Assembly (NCBI GenBank): GCA_965212545.1
Contig: CBDBVB010000005.1
Span: 94,356 to 158,355 of the forward strand
Direction of reading: 5' to 3'
Source of the DNA: JABDIP01 sp965212545
Lineage (GTDB): Bacteria > Pseudomonadota > Alphaproteobacteria > DSM-16000 > Inquilinaceae
Length of the DNA stretch: 64,000 nucleotides
The notes under the pieces are model-generated. The model was not told where the DNA came from. It saw only the letters and a program-made list of their open reading frames with translations, and did not search any database. The position numbers were made by a program, and so were the translations under genes. Shown here one piece after another: positions 7,939-16,849 of this stretch (positions within the stretch are counted from its first letter, which is position 1; each line of letters begins with the position of its first letter).

Positions 7939-8778
7939 ATGGAACCCAAGAATCGCAGAACCCTCAGCGATCGGGTAGCCGCAACCGGCTATGCGTTTCC
8001 GATCGACGTCATGCCTGAAGCCGACGCGGCATCGTTCCGTGCCCGCATCGAGTCGCTGGAGGCCGGACCGATCGGCTACGGTCTTCCGGCCCAGCGCCTG
8101 TACCGCTTCAAGCCCTATCTGATCTTCAGATGGGCTGCCGAACTGGTGCGTCACCCTGGCGTGCTTCGGGCCGTCGAACAGGTCATCGGGCCGGATATCA
8201 TGGTGTGGGCGGCCGGTCTCTTCATCAAGGAACCGCACGATCCCACTAATATCAGGTGGCACCAGGACGGGTTTCACATGGACCTTTCCGACAATGACAA
8301 GGCTGTCCGCACCTGGATCGCGCTCACCGATACAACGGTCGCAAATGGCACGATGAGCTTCATTTCCGGTTCACATCGCCACGGTTTCGTCCCACATGCC
8401 GAGGATGACGCAAGCAGGCACATCGCACTTCGCGGCGAACATATCCGTAACCCGGACGGAGCCGACGGCGCCGTGCCGGTTTGCCTGACACCAGGGCAGA
8501 TGTCCCTCCACCATATGCGAACCATCCACGGCTCACCGGGCAACACGACGCCCCGAAGGCGCATGACGGTCGCTATGACGTTTTTGCCGCCGCACATTCG
8601 GCCGCTCTCGGGTCGCGACACCGCTACCTTGGTCCAGGGCGTCGACCGGCACGGGCATTGGATCGAGGAGCCGGCGGTGCCGAAGCACGAGTACGATCTT
8701 GAGTGTGCGGACAGTCATCGAGAGTCGATGGATATCCGGTTCGCCGCGTACCACGGATCAGTGATGCCGGATCCGTGA
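7939..8778 (+). CDS. Phytanoyl-CoA dioxygenase (PhyH) family Fe(II)/2-oxoglutarate oxygenase
   Basis: A 279-residue enzyme with a full iron site: His108 and Asp110 (WHQDG, the HxD motif) and His197 (RTIHGSPGN), followed by an arginine cluster (PRRRM) that would bind 2-oxoglutarate. SFISGSHRHGF and LTPGQMSLHH are typical cupin-barrel segments. The family hydroxylates acyl-CoAs, small metabolites or natural products; many environmental members act on unidentified compounds. I place the start at ATG 7939, preceded by GAGGGCGG. Its position next to the sugar-oxidation set suggests a role in catabolising the same or a related compound, but this is inference. Confidence 0.82.
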   Translation: MEPKNRRTLSDRVAATGYAFPIDVMPEADAASFRARIESLEAGPIGYGLPAQRLYRFKPYLIFRWAAELVRHPGVLRAVEQVIGPDIMVWAAGLFIKEPHDPTNIRWHQDGFHMDLSDNDKAVRTWIALTDTTVANGTMSFISGSHRHGFVPHAEDDASRHIALRGEHIRNPDGADGAVPVCLTPGQMSLHHMRTIHGSPGNTTPRRRMTVAMTFLPPHIRPLSGRDTATLVQGVDRHGHWIEEPAVPKHEYDLECADSHRESMDIRFAAYHGSVMPDP

Positions 8779-8818
8779 GATTGACCATGCCGACCATCAC
8801 TAGAGATCCGCTCCCCGC

Positions 8819-9409
8819 CTAATCGCCCAGATCCTCCCGCAAAATCGCGTAGAGCAAATGGTCGCGCCATTGGCCGTTGATGCGCAGATAGTTGCGGGCC
8901 TCTCCCTCGGCGCGGAAGCCGATCTTCTGCAGCAAGCCCTTACTGGCCAGGTTGGCGGGGATGCAGGCGGCTTCGATGCGGTGCAGGCCAAGCTGAGTAA
9001 AGGCGAACTCCAGCGCCGCGTGCACCGCCTCGGTCATGTATCCGCGGCGCACATAAGGGCGGCCGGTCCAATAGCCGATCGAGGCCATCTGCGCCACGCC
9101 GCGGCGCACATTGGTGATGCCCAGACCGCCGACCAGCGCGTCGTCGGAATTGGCGAAGGTCAGGAAGCTGAAGCCCTCGTCATTGCGCCATTCCGCTGCT
9201 TGGCGCCGCAGCCGGCGGTTGAATGCGCCGCGTTCCAGCGCATCCGCCGGCCATGTCGGCTCCCACGGCTTCAGGAATTCCCGGCTTTCGGCCCGCAGCG
9301 CCGCCCATTCCTGCCAGTCGCCGACGCGCGGCGGCCGCAGATAGACCTGCGGCGCGTCCAGGCGGACCTGGGGCATGCCGTTGTTTCCGGTCTTCAAGAA
9401 CGCGATCAC
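8819..9409 (-). CDS. RimJ/RimL-type GNAT acetyltransferase
   Basis: A 196-residue N-acetyltransferase. GNAT motif A is seen as YMTEAVHAALEFAF preceded by the acetyl-CoA loop GRPYVRRG, and the C-terminal part has HRIEAACIPANLASKGLLQKIGFRAEG, characteristic of ribosomal-protein-alanine acetyltransferases of the RimJ class. The N-terminal VYLRPPRVGDWQEWAALR segment is also typical. The start is GTG at 9409; an ATG at 9376 (MPQVRL) is equally possible. Gene order thrC - M16 peptidase - this gene on one strand is common in Alphaproteobacteria. The real acceptor protein is unknown. Confidence 0.85.
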   Translation of the reverse strand: MIAFLKTGNNGMPQVRLDAPQVYLRPPRVGDWQEWAALRAESREFLKPWEPTWPADALERGAFNRRLRRQAAEWRNDEGFSFLTFANSDDALVGGLGITNVRRGVAQMASIGYWTGRPYVRRGYMTEAVHAALEFAFTQLGLHRIEAACIPANLASKGLLQKIGFRAEGEARNYLRINGQWRDHLLYAILREDLGD

Positions 9410-9508
9410 CGACCCTAGCCTCCGGCCCCCGACCGGGGCCGTTCCATGATCAATCGAATGCGCGCCGGCCGCGATATGGCGCGTTCGCCTGCATCCGCCC
9501 GCCTTCGC

Positions 9509-10765
9509 TCAGGCCAGCCGTTCCAGTATACGTTCATAGGGCTCCAGATGGTCGACCGGTCCCATGGCGGCCAGCGTCAGCGGCTGCTGCAACAGCCGCT
9601 TGGCGACACGGGAGACCGCTGCCGCGTCCACGGCGTCGACCTTCTCGACGACCTCGGCCGTGGGGATCGGACGCCCGAACATCAGCATGTGCTGGCCCAA
9701 CTGCTCACACCGGTTGGAGGTGGACTCCAGCCCCATCAGAAGCCCCGCCTTCAACTGCGTCCGGGAGCGGGCGACCTCCTCCTCGGTCACGTCGTCGGCC
9801 AGCTTGCGAACCTCCTCGCACAATACCGGAACCAGTTCCTCCGCCATCGCGTCGCCGGTGCCGGCGTAGATGCCGAACATCCCGCCGTCGCGGTAGAAGG
9901 CCGTGAAGCTGTAGATGGCGTAGACCAGCCCCCGTTTCTCGCGGATCTCCTGGAACAGGCGCGAGGACATGCCGCCGCCCAGCAGGCTGGACAGCACCGA
10001 TTCCGCATACATGTCCGGGTCCTGATGGCCGAAGCCGGGAAAACCGAAGACAAGGTGCAACTGCTCCAAGTCCCGGGCTTCACGATACTCGCCGCCGGCA
10101 TACCGTGCCGGCTCGGCGTCCGATGGCGAGGCGTCCGGAAGGTTCTCGAAGGCCCGCGCGGCTTGGTCGACCAGCGCGTCGTGATCCACCTTGCCGGCGG
10201 CCGCCAGGACAAGCCGGCTGCCGCCATAATAGCTGGTCATGAAATCCGCCAGCCGTTCGCGGCGCATCCCGCCGACGATCTCCGCGGTGCCCAGCACCGG
10301 CCGGCCCAAAGCCTGGTCGGGGTACGCGGTCGCCTGGAAATGGTCGAAGATGATGTCGTCCGGCGTGTCGGCCGCCTGGCCGATCTCCTGCAGGACCACC
10401 GTGCGCTCCCGGGACAACTCCTCGGGGTCGAGCACGGAATGCTGCAGGATGTCCGAGACGATATCCACGGCCAGCGCCGTGTCGTCCTTCAGGACCCGGG
10501 CGTAATAGGCGGTGTTCTCGCGGCTGGTATAGGCGTTGAGATGGCCGCCGACAGCTTCGATCTCCTGGGCGATGGCCAGGGCGGATCGGCGCTTGGTGCC
10601 CTTGAACGCCATATGCTCAAGCAGATGCGCGGCGCCATTGATTTCCGGTTCTTCGTCACGTGTACCGGCCCCCACCCAGACGCCGAGCGAAGCGCTCTCG
10701 ACGGAGTCCATGGTCTGGGTCGCGACCCGCAACCCGTTGTCCAGCGCCGTGACCCGGGCGGTCAT
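9509..10765 (-). CDS. M16 family zinc metallopeptidase (processing-peptidase-like)
   Basis: A 418-residue pitrilysin-family protease. The inverted zinc motif HLLEH is at residues 47-51, with the third ligand Glu127 (VVLQEIGQ) 76 residues after the motif glutamate, as expected. ITSRENTAYYA-type and GGGMSSRLFQEIREKRGLVYAIYS segments follow. Such proteins are the bacterial relatives of the mitochondrial processing peptidase beta subunit and are soluble, with no signal peptide here. The ATG at 10763-10765 overlaps the TGA of thrC by four bases, indicating translational coupling. Confidence 0.92.
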   Translation of the reverse strand: MTARVTALDNGLRVATQTMDSVESASLGVWVGAGTRDEEPEINGAAHLLEHMAFKGTKRRSALAIAQEIEAVGGHLNAYTSRENTAYYARVLKDDTALAVDIVSDILQHSVLDPEELSRERTVVLQEIGQAADTPDDIIFDHFQATAYPDQALGRPVLGTAEIVGGMRRERLADFMTSYYGGSRLVLAAAGKVDHDALVDQAARAFENLPDASPSDAEPARYAGGEYREARDLEQLHLVFGFPGFGHQDPDMYAESVLSSLLGGGMSSRLFQEIREKRGLVYAIYSFTAFYRDGGMFGIYAGTGDAMAEELVPVLCEEVRKLADDVTEEEVARSRTQLKAGLLMGLESTSNRCEQLGQHMLMFGRPIPTAEVVEKVDAVDAAAVSRVAKRLLQQPLTLAAMGPVDHLEPYERILERLA

Positions 10766-12183
10766 GCCGTCACCTTTGCGGCGCGGGCATGGTCGCGGAC
10801 GAAATCCTGGACCGCGGCGAGGCTGTTCGGCAGTTCGGCAACGCGCTCGGGCCGGTCGTACAGATCGGCCAAGCGCGGCGGCAGGTCGGGGCGCACGCCG
10901 GCGGCCTGCTCGACGGCGTCGGGGAACTTCGCCGGATGCGCACAGCCCAGGGCAACCACGGCCACATCCGGATCCAGCGCGCACTCCCGTGCCGCCGATA
11001 TGCCGATCGCCGTATGCGGATCGATCAGCATGCCGGTCTCGCGATAGGTCCCGGCGATGGTGGCGCGAATGCCGTCATCGTCGCATCGCCCGGCATCGAA
11101 CAGGGAACGCGTCCGCGCCAGTTGGTCCTCCTCGACCGTGAAATGACCGTCGCGGCGGAACGCCGTCAGGATATCGGACACAGCGGCGCCGTCGCGATCG
11201 AACAGATCGAACAGCAGGCGTTCGAAATTGCTGGAGACCTGAATGTCCATGGACGGGCTCAGGGTCGGCACCACCTTTTCCATCCGCATCTCGCCACCGC
11301 TGAAGAAGCGGTACAGGATGTCGTTGCGGTTCGAGCCGATGATCAGCCGCTCGATCGGCACCCCCATAGCGCGGGCCGCATAGGCGGCATAGACATTGCC
11401 GAAATTGCCGGTCGGAACACTGAAGGCGATGCGCCGGTCCGGCGTACCCAGCGCCGCGGCCGCCGCCACGTAGTAGGCGATCTGGGCGACGATGCGGGCC
11501 CAGTTGATCGAATTCACCGCCGACAGGCTGAGCTGGTCGCGAAAGCCGCTGTCGTTGAACATGGCCTTCACCAGATCCTGGCAGTCGTCGAACGACCCAT
11601 CGATGGCGATGTTGTGCACATTGTCCGACAGGACCGTCGTCATCTGCCGGCGCTGAACCTCGGACACCCGCCCCTTGGGATGCAGCACGAAGATGTCGAG
11701 CGATTTGCGGTCGCGGCACGCCTCGATCGCCGCCGAACCGGTATCGCCGGAGGTGGCCGCGACGATGGTGGCTCGCTGGCCGCGCTGGTCGAGCACATGA
11801 TCGAACAGCCGGCCGAGTAGCTGCATCGCGTAGTCCTTGAACGCCAGTGTGGGACCGTGGAACAGCTCCATCAGCCAGAGCCGCTGATCGATCTGGACCA
11901 ATGGCGCCCGCGCCGGATGGCCGAACCCGGAATAGGCCTCGGCAACAAGCCGCTCCAGCACGTCGGCTGTGACGCTGCCGCCCTCGATGAACGGGGATGC
12001 GACCTCTGCCGCCACCGTCTCATAGCTCTGGCCGCGGAGCGATTTCACCGTGCCACCATCCAGCCGTGGCCAGGATTGCGGCACGTAGAGCCCGCCATCA
12101 CGGGCAAGCCCGGTCAGCAGGACGTCGTCAAACTCCAGGTCCGGGGCGGTGCCCCGCGTGCTGACGTAGCGCAAATCAGTCAC
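10762..12183 (-). CDS. thrC: Threonine synthase
   Basis: A 473-residue PLP enzyme converting O-phosphohomoserine to threonine. It starts with the family signature YVSTRG and has the PLP lysine Lys116 in HGPTLAFKDYAMQ, the phosphate-binding ATSGDTGSAA loop, and SVPTGNFGN. Length agrees with the long (class I) bacterial enzyme. It is followed with a 4-base overlap by the M16 peptidase gene and preceded by 109 bases of divergent intergenic sequence shared with the M19 dipeptidase gene. Confidence 0.96.
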   Translation of the reverse strand: MTDLRYVSTRGTAPDLEFDDVLLTGLARDGGLYVPQSWPRLDGGTVKSLRGQSYETVAAEVASPFIEGGSVTADVLERLVAEAYSGFGHPARAPLVQIDQRLWLMELFHGPTLAFKDYAMQLLGRLFDHVLDQRGQRATIVAATSGDTGSAAIEACRDRKSLDIFVLHPKGRVSEVQRRQMTTVLSDNVHNIAIDGSFDDCQDLVKAMFNDSGFRDQLSLSAVNSINWARIVAQIAYYVAAAAALGTPDRRIAFSVPTGNFGNVYAAYAARAMGVPIERLIIGSNRNDILYRFFSGGEMRMEKVVPTLSPSMDIQVSSNFERLLFDLFDRDGAAVSDILTAFRRDGHFTVEEDQLARTRSLFDAGRCDDDGIRATIAGTYRETGMLIDPHTAIGISAARECALDPDVAVVALGCAHPAKFPDAVEQAAGVRPDLPPRLADLYDRPERVAELPNSLAAVQDFVRDHARAAKVTA

Positions 12184-12292
12184 TTTCTCTGCTGCGGCGG
12201 CGTAAACTACCGACTCAGTCGAAGCGCTTGCAAGAGTGCCGGACCTTAGTTTCGCAATCGCCTGCGGCAGATGGGCGGATTAGGATGGTGAC

Positions 12293-13300
12293 ATGGCACG
12301 AAACAAATCCGATCGACCCGACGTCCTGTCGGCGCTGCACCGAGACGCGCTGGTCTGGGATGCCCATAGCTGCCTGCCGCTGAGACCGGACACGGATCTC
12401 GGCCAGTTGGCACGGCACAAGGACGCGGGCGTGGATTTCGTCTCGATCAATGTCGGTATGGACATGAACCCGGTGGCCGACGTGATCGGCGTGCTGGCCG
12501 CCTTTCGCGCCGGCATCCAGGAGCGGTCCGAAGATTTCGCCCTGGCCGGCAGCGTCGCCGATATCCGGCGCGCCAAGCAGGACGGCAGGATGGCGATCGC
12601 TTTCGACCTGGAGGGATCGCTGCCGCTGCAGGGCGAGATCGCCATGGTGCAGTTCTATTACGATCTCGGCGTGCGACAGATCCATATCGCCTACAACCGC
12701 AACAATTCGGTCGGCGGAGGCTGCCACGACACGGATATCGGGCTGACCGATTTCGGCCATGAGGTCGTTGCGGAGATCAACCGTGTCGGCATGCTGATGG
12801 ATTGCTCCCATACCGGCCACAAGACCAGCCTGGACATCATGGCGGCGTCGACCAGGCCGGTGGTGTTCTCCCACGCCAACCCGAAGGCGCTGGTGGATCA
12901 CGGTCGCAACATCAGCGACCAGCAGATCGACGCCTGCGCCGCCACCGGCGGGGTGATCGGTGTGAACGGCGTCAGCCTGTTCCTCGGCGATCCGGCGGCA
13001 TCGACCGAGTCCATCCTTCGGCACATCGACTACCTTGTACGGCGAGTTGGCGCGGCTCATGTCGGTCTGGGCATCGATTACAGCTACGATGCAGTGACCG
13101 ACGATGTGCCGCCGGACAGCCATCCCGCCTATTGGTGGCCCGAGGATGCCGGCTACGATTTCGACGGCGCACGCTTCGCCAGACCGGAACAATTCCCCGA
13201 GATCATCGACGGGCTATTCGAGATGGATTATTCCGAGACGGACATCCTCGGAATCCTGGGCGAGAACTTCGCTCGTGTCGCCGAAGCGACGTGGCGGTAA
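12293..13300 (+). CDS. Membrane dipeptidase family protein (peptidase M19)
   Basis: A 335-residue TIM-barrel metallohydrolase related to renal dipeptidase. Metal ligands Glu107 (FDLEGS), His173 (DCSHTG), His194 (FSHANP) and Asp262 (GLGIDYSYD) are in place. The N-terminal HxD motif is altered: His25 is present in DAHSCLP but the expected Asp at position 27 is Cys. The family hydrolyses dipeptides, often with D-residues. There is no signal peptide, so it would act in the cytosol. It lies alone on the plus strand between thrC and the M32 gene, both on the minus strand, so it was probably inserted into an older gene order. Confidence 0.87.
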   Translation: MARNKSDRPDVLSALHRDALVWDAHSCLPLRPDTDLGQLARHKDAGVDFVSINVGMDMNPVADVIGVLAAFRAGIQERSEDFALAGSVADIRRAKQDGRMAIAFDLEGSLPLQGEIAMVQFYYDLGVRQIHIAYNRNNSVGGGCHDTDIGLTDFGHEVVAEINRVGMLMDCSHTGHKTSLDIMAASTRPVVFSHANPKALVDHGRNISDQQIDACAATGGVIGVNGVSLFLGDPAASTESILRHIDYLVRRVGAAHVGLGIDYSYDAVTDDVPPDSHPAYWWPEDAGYDFDGARFARPEQFPEIIDGLFEMDYSETDILGILGENFARVAEATWR

Positions 13301-13318
13301 ACCCACCCGCAAACCCCG

Positions 13319-14809
13319 TCAATCGGTCAGATACCGCCGCTGGACGTGGCGCTTGAAGGCGTCTGCGTCGAGCGGACGGCCGGTTGCCTCGGTCATCAGC
13401 GCATCGGCCGGCAGGCGAGAGCCGTGGCTATGGATCTTGGCGCGCAGCCAACCGACCAGCGGCACAAAATCGCCGCGGGCGATGCCCGGCAGGACGTCCG
13501 GCTCAGCCTTGCATGCCGCCTCGAACAATTGCGCCGCCGCCATCGCACCCAAGGTGTAAGTCGGGAAATAGCCCCACGCGCCGCCCGGCCAGTGAATGTC
13601 CTGCAGGCAGCCGAGAGCATCGCTCGGCGGCACCACGCCCAGCAGTTCGGCCATGCCGTCGTTCCAGGCGCCCGGCAGATCGGCCAGCGCCAGATCGCCG
13701 CCGATCATCGCCTTTTCAAGCCGATAGCGCAGGATGACATGGGCTGGATAGGTGACCTCGTCGGCGTCGACGCGGATGAAGCCTCGATCCACATTGGTGT
13801 AGAGCCGGTGCAGATTTTCGGTACTCCAGGCCGGACCCTCGGCGCCAAAAGCTTCGCGCAGCAGCGGTGCCACGTATTCCAGGAACTCGCGGCTGCGGCA
13901 GGCCTGCATCTCGATGATCAGCGATTGGCTCTCATGCATACTCATGCCAAGCGCCGAGCCCACTGGCTGGTGCAGCCAATCCGCCGGCCGTCCCTGCTCG
14001 TACAGCGCATGCCCGGTTTCATGCAGAACGCCCATCAGCGCCTTGACGAAATCATCCTCGTCATAGCGGGTGGTGATGCGGACATCATTGGTGCCGCCAC
14101 CGCAGAATGGATGCAGGCTGACATCGAGCCGGCCGCGCTCGAAATCGAAGCCGACCGCCGTCATCAGCTTCGCCCCGATATCGCGCTGCGCCGCAACCGG
14201 GAACGGCCCCTGCGGTGGCTCCATCGGCGGCCGGCGCGCCTGATGCTCGAGAACCGCCTCGACGGTGCCGGGCAGATAGTCGGCCAGATCAGCGAACATC
14301 GCATCGATCGCGGCCGAACTGCCCCCCGGCTCCCATTGATCCAGCAGAGCGTCGTAAAGCGGAACGCTCAGCGACTCGGACTTGCAGGCGGCGATCTGCC
14401 GCTGCAGGTCGAGCAATACCGAAAGGCTGGGCAGCAGGGCGGCGAAGTCGCTGTCGCGGCGGGCCGACCGCCAGGCCATCTCGCATTTCGAGATTGCCCT
14501 GGCGTTGGCCTCGACCAGATCGGCCGGTACCGCCGTGGCGTGCCGCCAGCGCCGCCGCATCTCGCTCAGATTGGCCAAGCGCCATTCGTCCAGACCGTCC
14601 GTTCCCTCGGCCGAGTCGAGCCAGTCGGATACCGCCGGATCGGTCATCAACTCATGGCTCAGTACTTCCAGCGTCGCCGTGATCTCCGCCCGGCTGTCCG
14701 CCGCGCCGTCTGGCATCATGGTCTCCCGGTCCCAGCCCAGAAGGCCATTGGCGTTGTCCAGATTGCCGATGCGGCTGAAGCGCTGCTCGAGTTGCTGATA
14801 GGTCTTCAT
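13319..14809 (-). CDS. M32 family carboxypeptidase (carboxypeptidase Taq-like)
   Basis: A 496-residue metallocarboxypeptidase. The zinc site is HETGH at 263-267 (HETGHALYEQG) with Glu293 (MHESQSL) as third ligand. Other M32 signatures: HPFCGGGTNDVRITTRY, ESQSLIIE and DEVTYPAHVILRY. Cytosolic, broad-specificity removal of C-terminal residues. The ATG at 14807-14809 overlaps the surf1 stop codon by four bases, so it is the 3' member of the cytochrome oxidase transcription unit in this genome. Confidence 0.93.
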   Translation of the reverse strand: MKTYQQLEQRFSRIGNLDNANGLLGWDRETMMPDGAADSRAEITATLEVLSHELMTDPAVSDWLDSAEGTDGLDEWRLANLSEMRRRWRHATAVPADLVEANARAISKCEMAWRSARRDSDFAALLPSLSVLLDLQRQIAACKSESLSVPLYDALLDQWEPGGSSAAIDAMFADLADYLPGTVEAVLEHQARRPPMEPPQGPFPVAAQRDIGAKLMTAVGFDFERGRLDVSLHPFCGGGTNDVRITTRYDEDDFVKALMGVLHETGHALYEQGRPADWLHQPVGSALGMSMHESQSLIIEMQACRSREFLEYVAPLLREAFGAEGPAWSTENLHRLYTNVDRGFIRVDADEVTYPAHVILRYRLEKAMIGGDLALADLPGAWNDGMAELLGVVPPSDALGCLQDIHWPGGAWGYFPTYTLGAMAAAQLFEAACKAEPDVLPGIARGDFVPLVGWLRAKIHSHGSRLPADALMTEATGRPLDADAFKRHVQRRYLTD

Positions 14810-15573
14810 GTCGGTTCGGGTCCGCAGGGTGAGTGTGGGGGTGGGCGGGCGGATTGGCCTCGGTCCTTCGGCCGGCGATGATACAGCACATAGATCACCA
14901 TCAGGATCACGGCAAACGCGAACCACGTGATCGCGTATTGTAGATGGTTGTCCGGGATGTCGAGCCGGGTCTGGCCGCCGATCGGTAGGGCGCCGCCAGC
15001 CGGATCGAAATCCGCTTCCAGGACGACCGTCGGCGCGGGCGTGGCCCCGGCCGCCATCGCCATCGCCGGCAGATCGATCCAGAACCACAGATTGGCGTCC
15101 GGCTCGTTGTCCGGCACCATCCAGCCACGCTCCGCCGGCCGGCGCAGGATGCCCGATACCGTCACGGTTCCCACCGGCAGGCCATCGGCACGGCTCGCGC
15201 GATCGCGCCGGGAGGCCGGGACCCAGCCGCGATTGACCAGAATGACATGGTCGTTGGCAGTTGCGCCGGTGCGTCGCAAGGGCGTCACCACGTGCAGCCC
15301 GGCCTGGCCACGATGGCTGCGGCTGGCGAGATACAGTTCCCGATCGTGCAGAAAGACCCCGGTGACCAGGGCACGGCGATAGTTCCATGCATCCGGGTCG
15401 GCAATGTCGGCGGGCAACCGAACCGGTTCGGCCGCCAAGCCGGCCTCGATCCGCCCCAGCAGGGCAGACTTCTCGTCATGCCGGTGGAGTTGCCAGACGC
15501 CGAGGGCGATCAGGACGGCCAGGACCGGAACGGCGAACACCGTCGGCCACAGCGAGAGGCGAATCCGACCCAT
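14806..15573 (-). CDS. SURF1 family cytochrome c oxidase assembly protein
   Basis: A 255-residue membrane protein with a hydrophobic helix at each end (residues ~8-27 and ~213-232) around a periplasmic domain, the SURF1 topology. Family motifs: LGVWQLHRHDEKSALLGRIE, WNYRRALVTGVF, and ILVNRGWVPASRRDRA. SURF1 helps insert heme a into subunit I of aa3-type oxidases. It lies just behind the DUF983 gene (4-base gap) in the oxidase operon. Confidence 0.93.
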   Translation of the reverse strand: MGRIRLSLWPTVFAVPVLAVLIALGVWQLHRHDEKSALLGRIEAGLAAEPVRLPADIADPDAWNYRRALVTGVFLHDRELYLASRSHRGQAGLHVVTPLRRTGATANDHVILVNRGWVPASRRDRASRADGLPVGTVTVSGILRRPAERGWMVPDNEPDANLWFWIDLPAMAMAAGATPAPTVVLEADFDPAGGALPIGGQTRLDIPDNHLQYAITWFAFAVILMVIYVLYHRRPKDRGQSARPPPHSPCGPEPT

Positions 15574-15577
15574 GCGG

Positions 15578-15952
15578 TCAGCCGGTCTTGTCGCCGGTCT
15601 CGAAATCCTCGGGCCGGTGGCGGTACTGCAATCCCAGCACCAGCGCCTTGGCCGGCGGCAGCATCGCCAGGGTCATGCCGACGATAAGGCCGCAGGCGAT
15701 CGCCATGAACGCCCAGCCAGCCAGATCCAACACCGCCGTAATCCAGAACGCCAGGGGAAGCGATATGCCGCCGATGATGAACAGGAGGAATACCGCCGGT
15801 CCGTCCGCGCTATCATTGGAAGCGAGCGCAAGCCCGCAATCGGCGCAATGCTCAACGACCCTCAGATAGCCCGAATAGACGCCGCCGCGGCCGCATCGCG
15901 GACAGCGGCACCTAAGGGCCGTTGTGATCAGCGGCGCCGGCCCGATCTCCAT
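15578..15952 (-). CDS. DUF983 family zinc-ribbon membrane protein
   Basis: A 124-residue protein with an N-terminal double CxxC zinc ribbon (CPRC ... CADC within residues ~14-38) and two predicted transmembrane helices (VFLLFIIGGISLPLAFWI and FMAIACGLIVGMTLAML). DUF983 genes commonly stand between ctaE and surf1 in Alphaproteobacteria; the function is unproven but the position suggests a role in oxidase biogenesis. ATG 15952 was chosen; a GTG two codons upstream is possible. Confidence 0.85.
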   Translation of the reverse strand: MEIGPAPLITTALRCRCPRCGRGGVYSGYLRVVEHCADCGLALASNDSADGPAVFLLFIIGGISLPLAFWITAVLDLAGWAFMAIACGLIVGMTLAMLPPAKALVLGLQYRHRPEDFETGDKTG

Positions 15953-15972
15953 GCTCACGGTCACGAACGGCG

Positions 15973-16818
15973 CTAATGCGCGCCGCCAAGCGTGCTCACG
16001 AAATAGACGAAGAAGAACAGGAACAGCCAGACCACATCGACGAAGTGCCAGTACCACGCCGCCGCCTCGAAGCCGAAATGGCTGTCCGGCGTGAAATGCC
16101 CTTTGACCGTACGGCCCCAACACACCGCCAGGAATACCGTACCGATGATGACGTGGAACCCGTGGAAACCGGTCGCCATGAAGAAGGTCGAGGGGTAGAT
16201 GCCGTCACTGAACCCGAACGTCGCTTGGGCATATTCGAAGGCCTGGATACCGGTGAAGGCGACGCCCAGCAGCACGGTGATGCCGAGCCATTTGGCGGCC
16301 TCCTTGTTATGGCCCTCGATCAACGCATGATGTGCCATGGTCACGGTGGTGCCCGACAGGAGCAGCACCAAGGTCATCAGCAGCGGCAGCGGAAAAGCGT
16401 GGATCGCCTCGATGCCCGGCGGCGGCCAGGTGAAGTCGATGCCGGCCTTGGGGAACAGCCAGGCATCGAAGAAGGCCCAGAAGAAGGCCACGAAGAACAT
16501 CACCTCGGACGCGATGAACAGCAGCATGCCATAGCGCAGCCCGAGTTTTACGACCGGCGTATGGGCCTTCTGGGTGAACGCCTCGGCGATCACGTCGCGC
16601 CACCACACCGCCATCACCAGAGCGACGCCCACAGCGCCGGCGATCAGGTACCACGCCGGCCCGTCATGCATGTAGACCACCGCGCCGATCGCCATCAGGC
16701 CGGCGGCCAGCGACCCGACCAGCGGCCAGGGACTGGGATCGACCAGATGATAAGGGTGCGGCTGCCCGCCTTGGGGCTGGGAGTGCGACGGAGCGTCTTG
16801 TGCGGTCGCGTCGGTCAT
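15973..16818 (-). CDS. ctaE: Cytochrome c oxidase subunit III
   Basis: A 281-residue seven-helix membrane protein. COX3 landmarks: HPYHLVDPSPWPL at the N-terminus, GMLLFIASEVMFFVAFFWAFF, WPPPGIEA, TGFHGFHVIIGT and YWHFVDVVWLFLFFFVY at the C-terminus. It stabilises the aa3 core of the terminal oxidase. It follows ctaG by 31 bases and precedes the DUF983 gene in the operon. Confidence 0.96.
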   Translation of the reverse strand: MTDATAQDAPSHSQPQGGQPHPYHLVDPSPWPLVGSLAAGLMAIGAVVYMHDGPAWYLIAGAVGVALVMAVWWRDVIAEAFTQKAHTPVVKLGLRYGMLLFIASEVMFFVAFFWAFFDAWLFPKAGIDFTWPPPGIEAIHAFPLPLLMTLVLLLSGTTVTMAHHALIEGHNKEAAKWLGITVLLGVAFTGIQAFEYAQATFGFSDGIYPSTFFMATGFHGFHVIIGTVFLAVCWGRTVKGHFTPDSHFGFEAAAWYWHFVDVVWLFLFFFVYFVSTLGGAH

Positions 16819-16849
16819 GATCTGGGCCCTCTCGGCTTCCCGAATAGCG

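Noticed and set aside
7617..7949. Minus-strand 110-codon frame in the gap before the dioxygenase gene
   Set aside because: No domain, no ribosome site, and it overlaps the start of the dioxygenase gene.
9446..11047. A 533-codon open frame on the plus strand across the M16 peptidase and the end of thrC
   Set aside because: It is antisense to two well-conserved genes and has no recognisable motif; long antisense frames are expected at this GC content.
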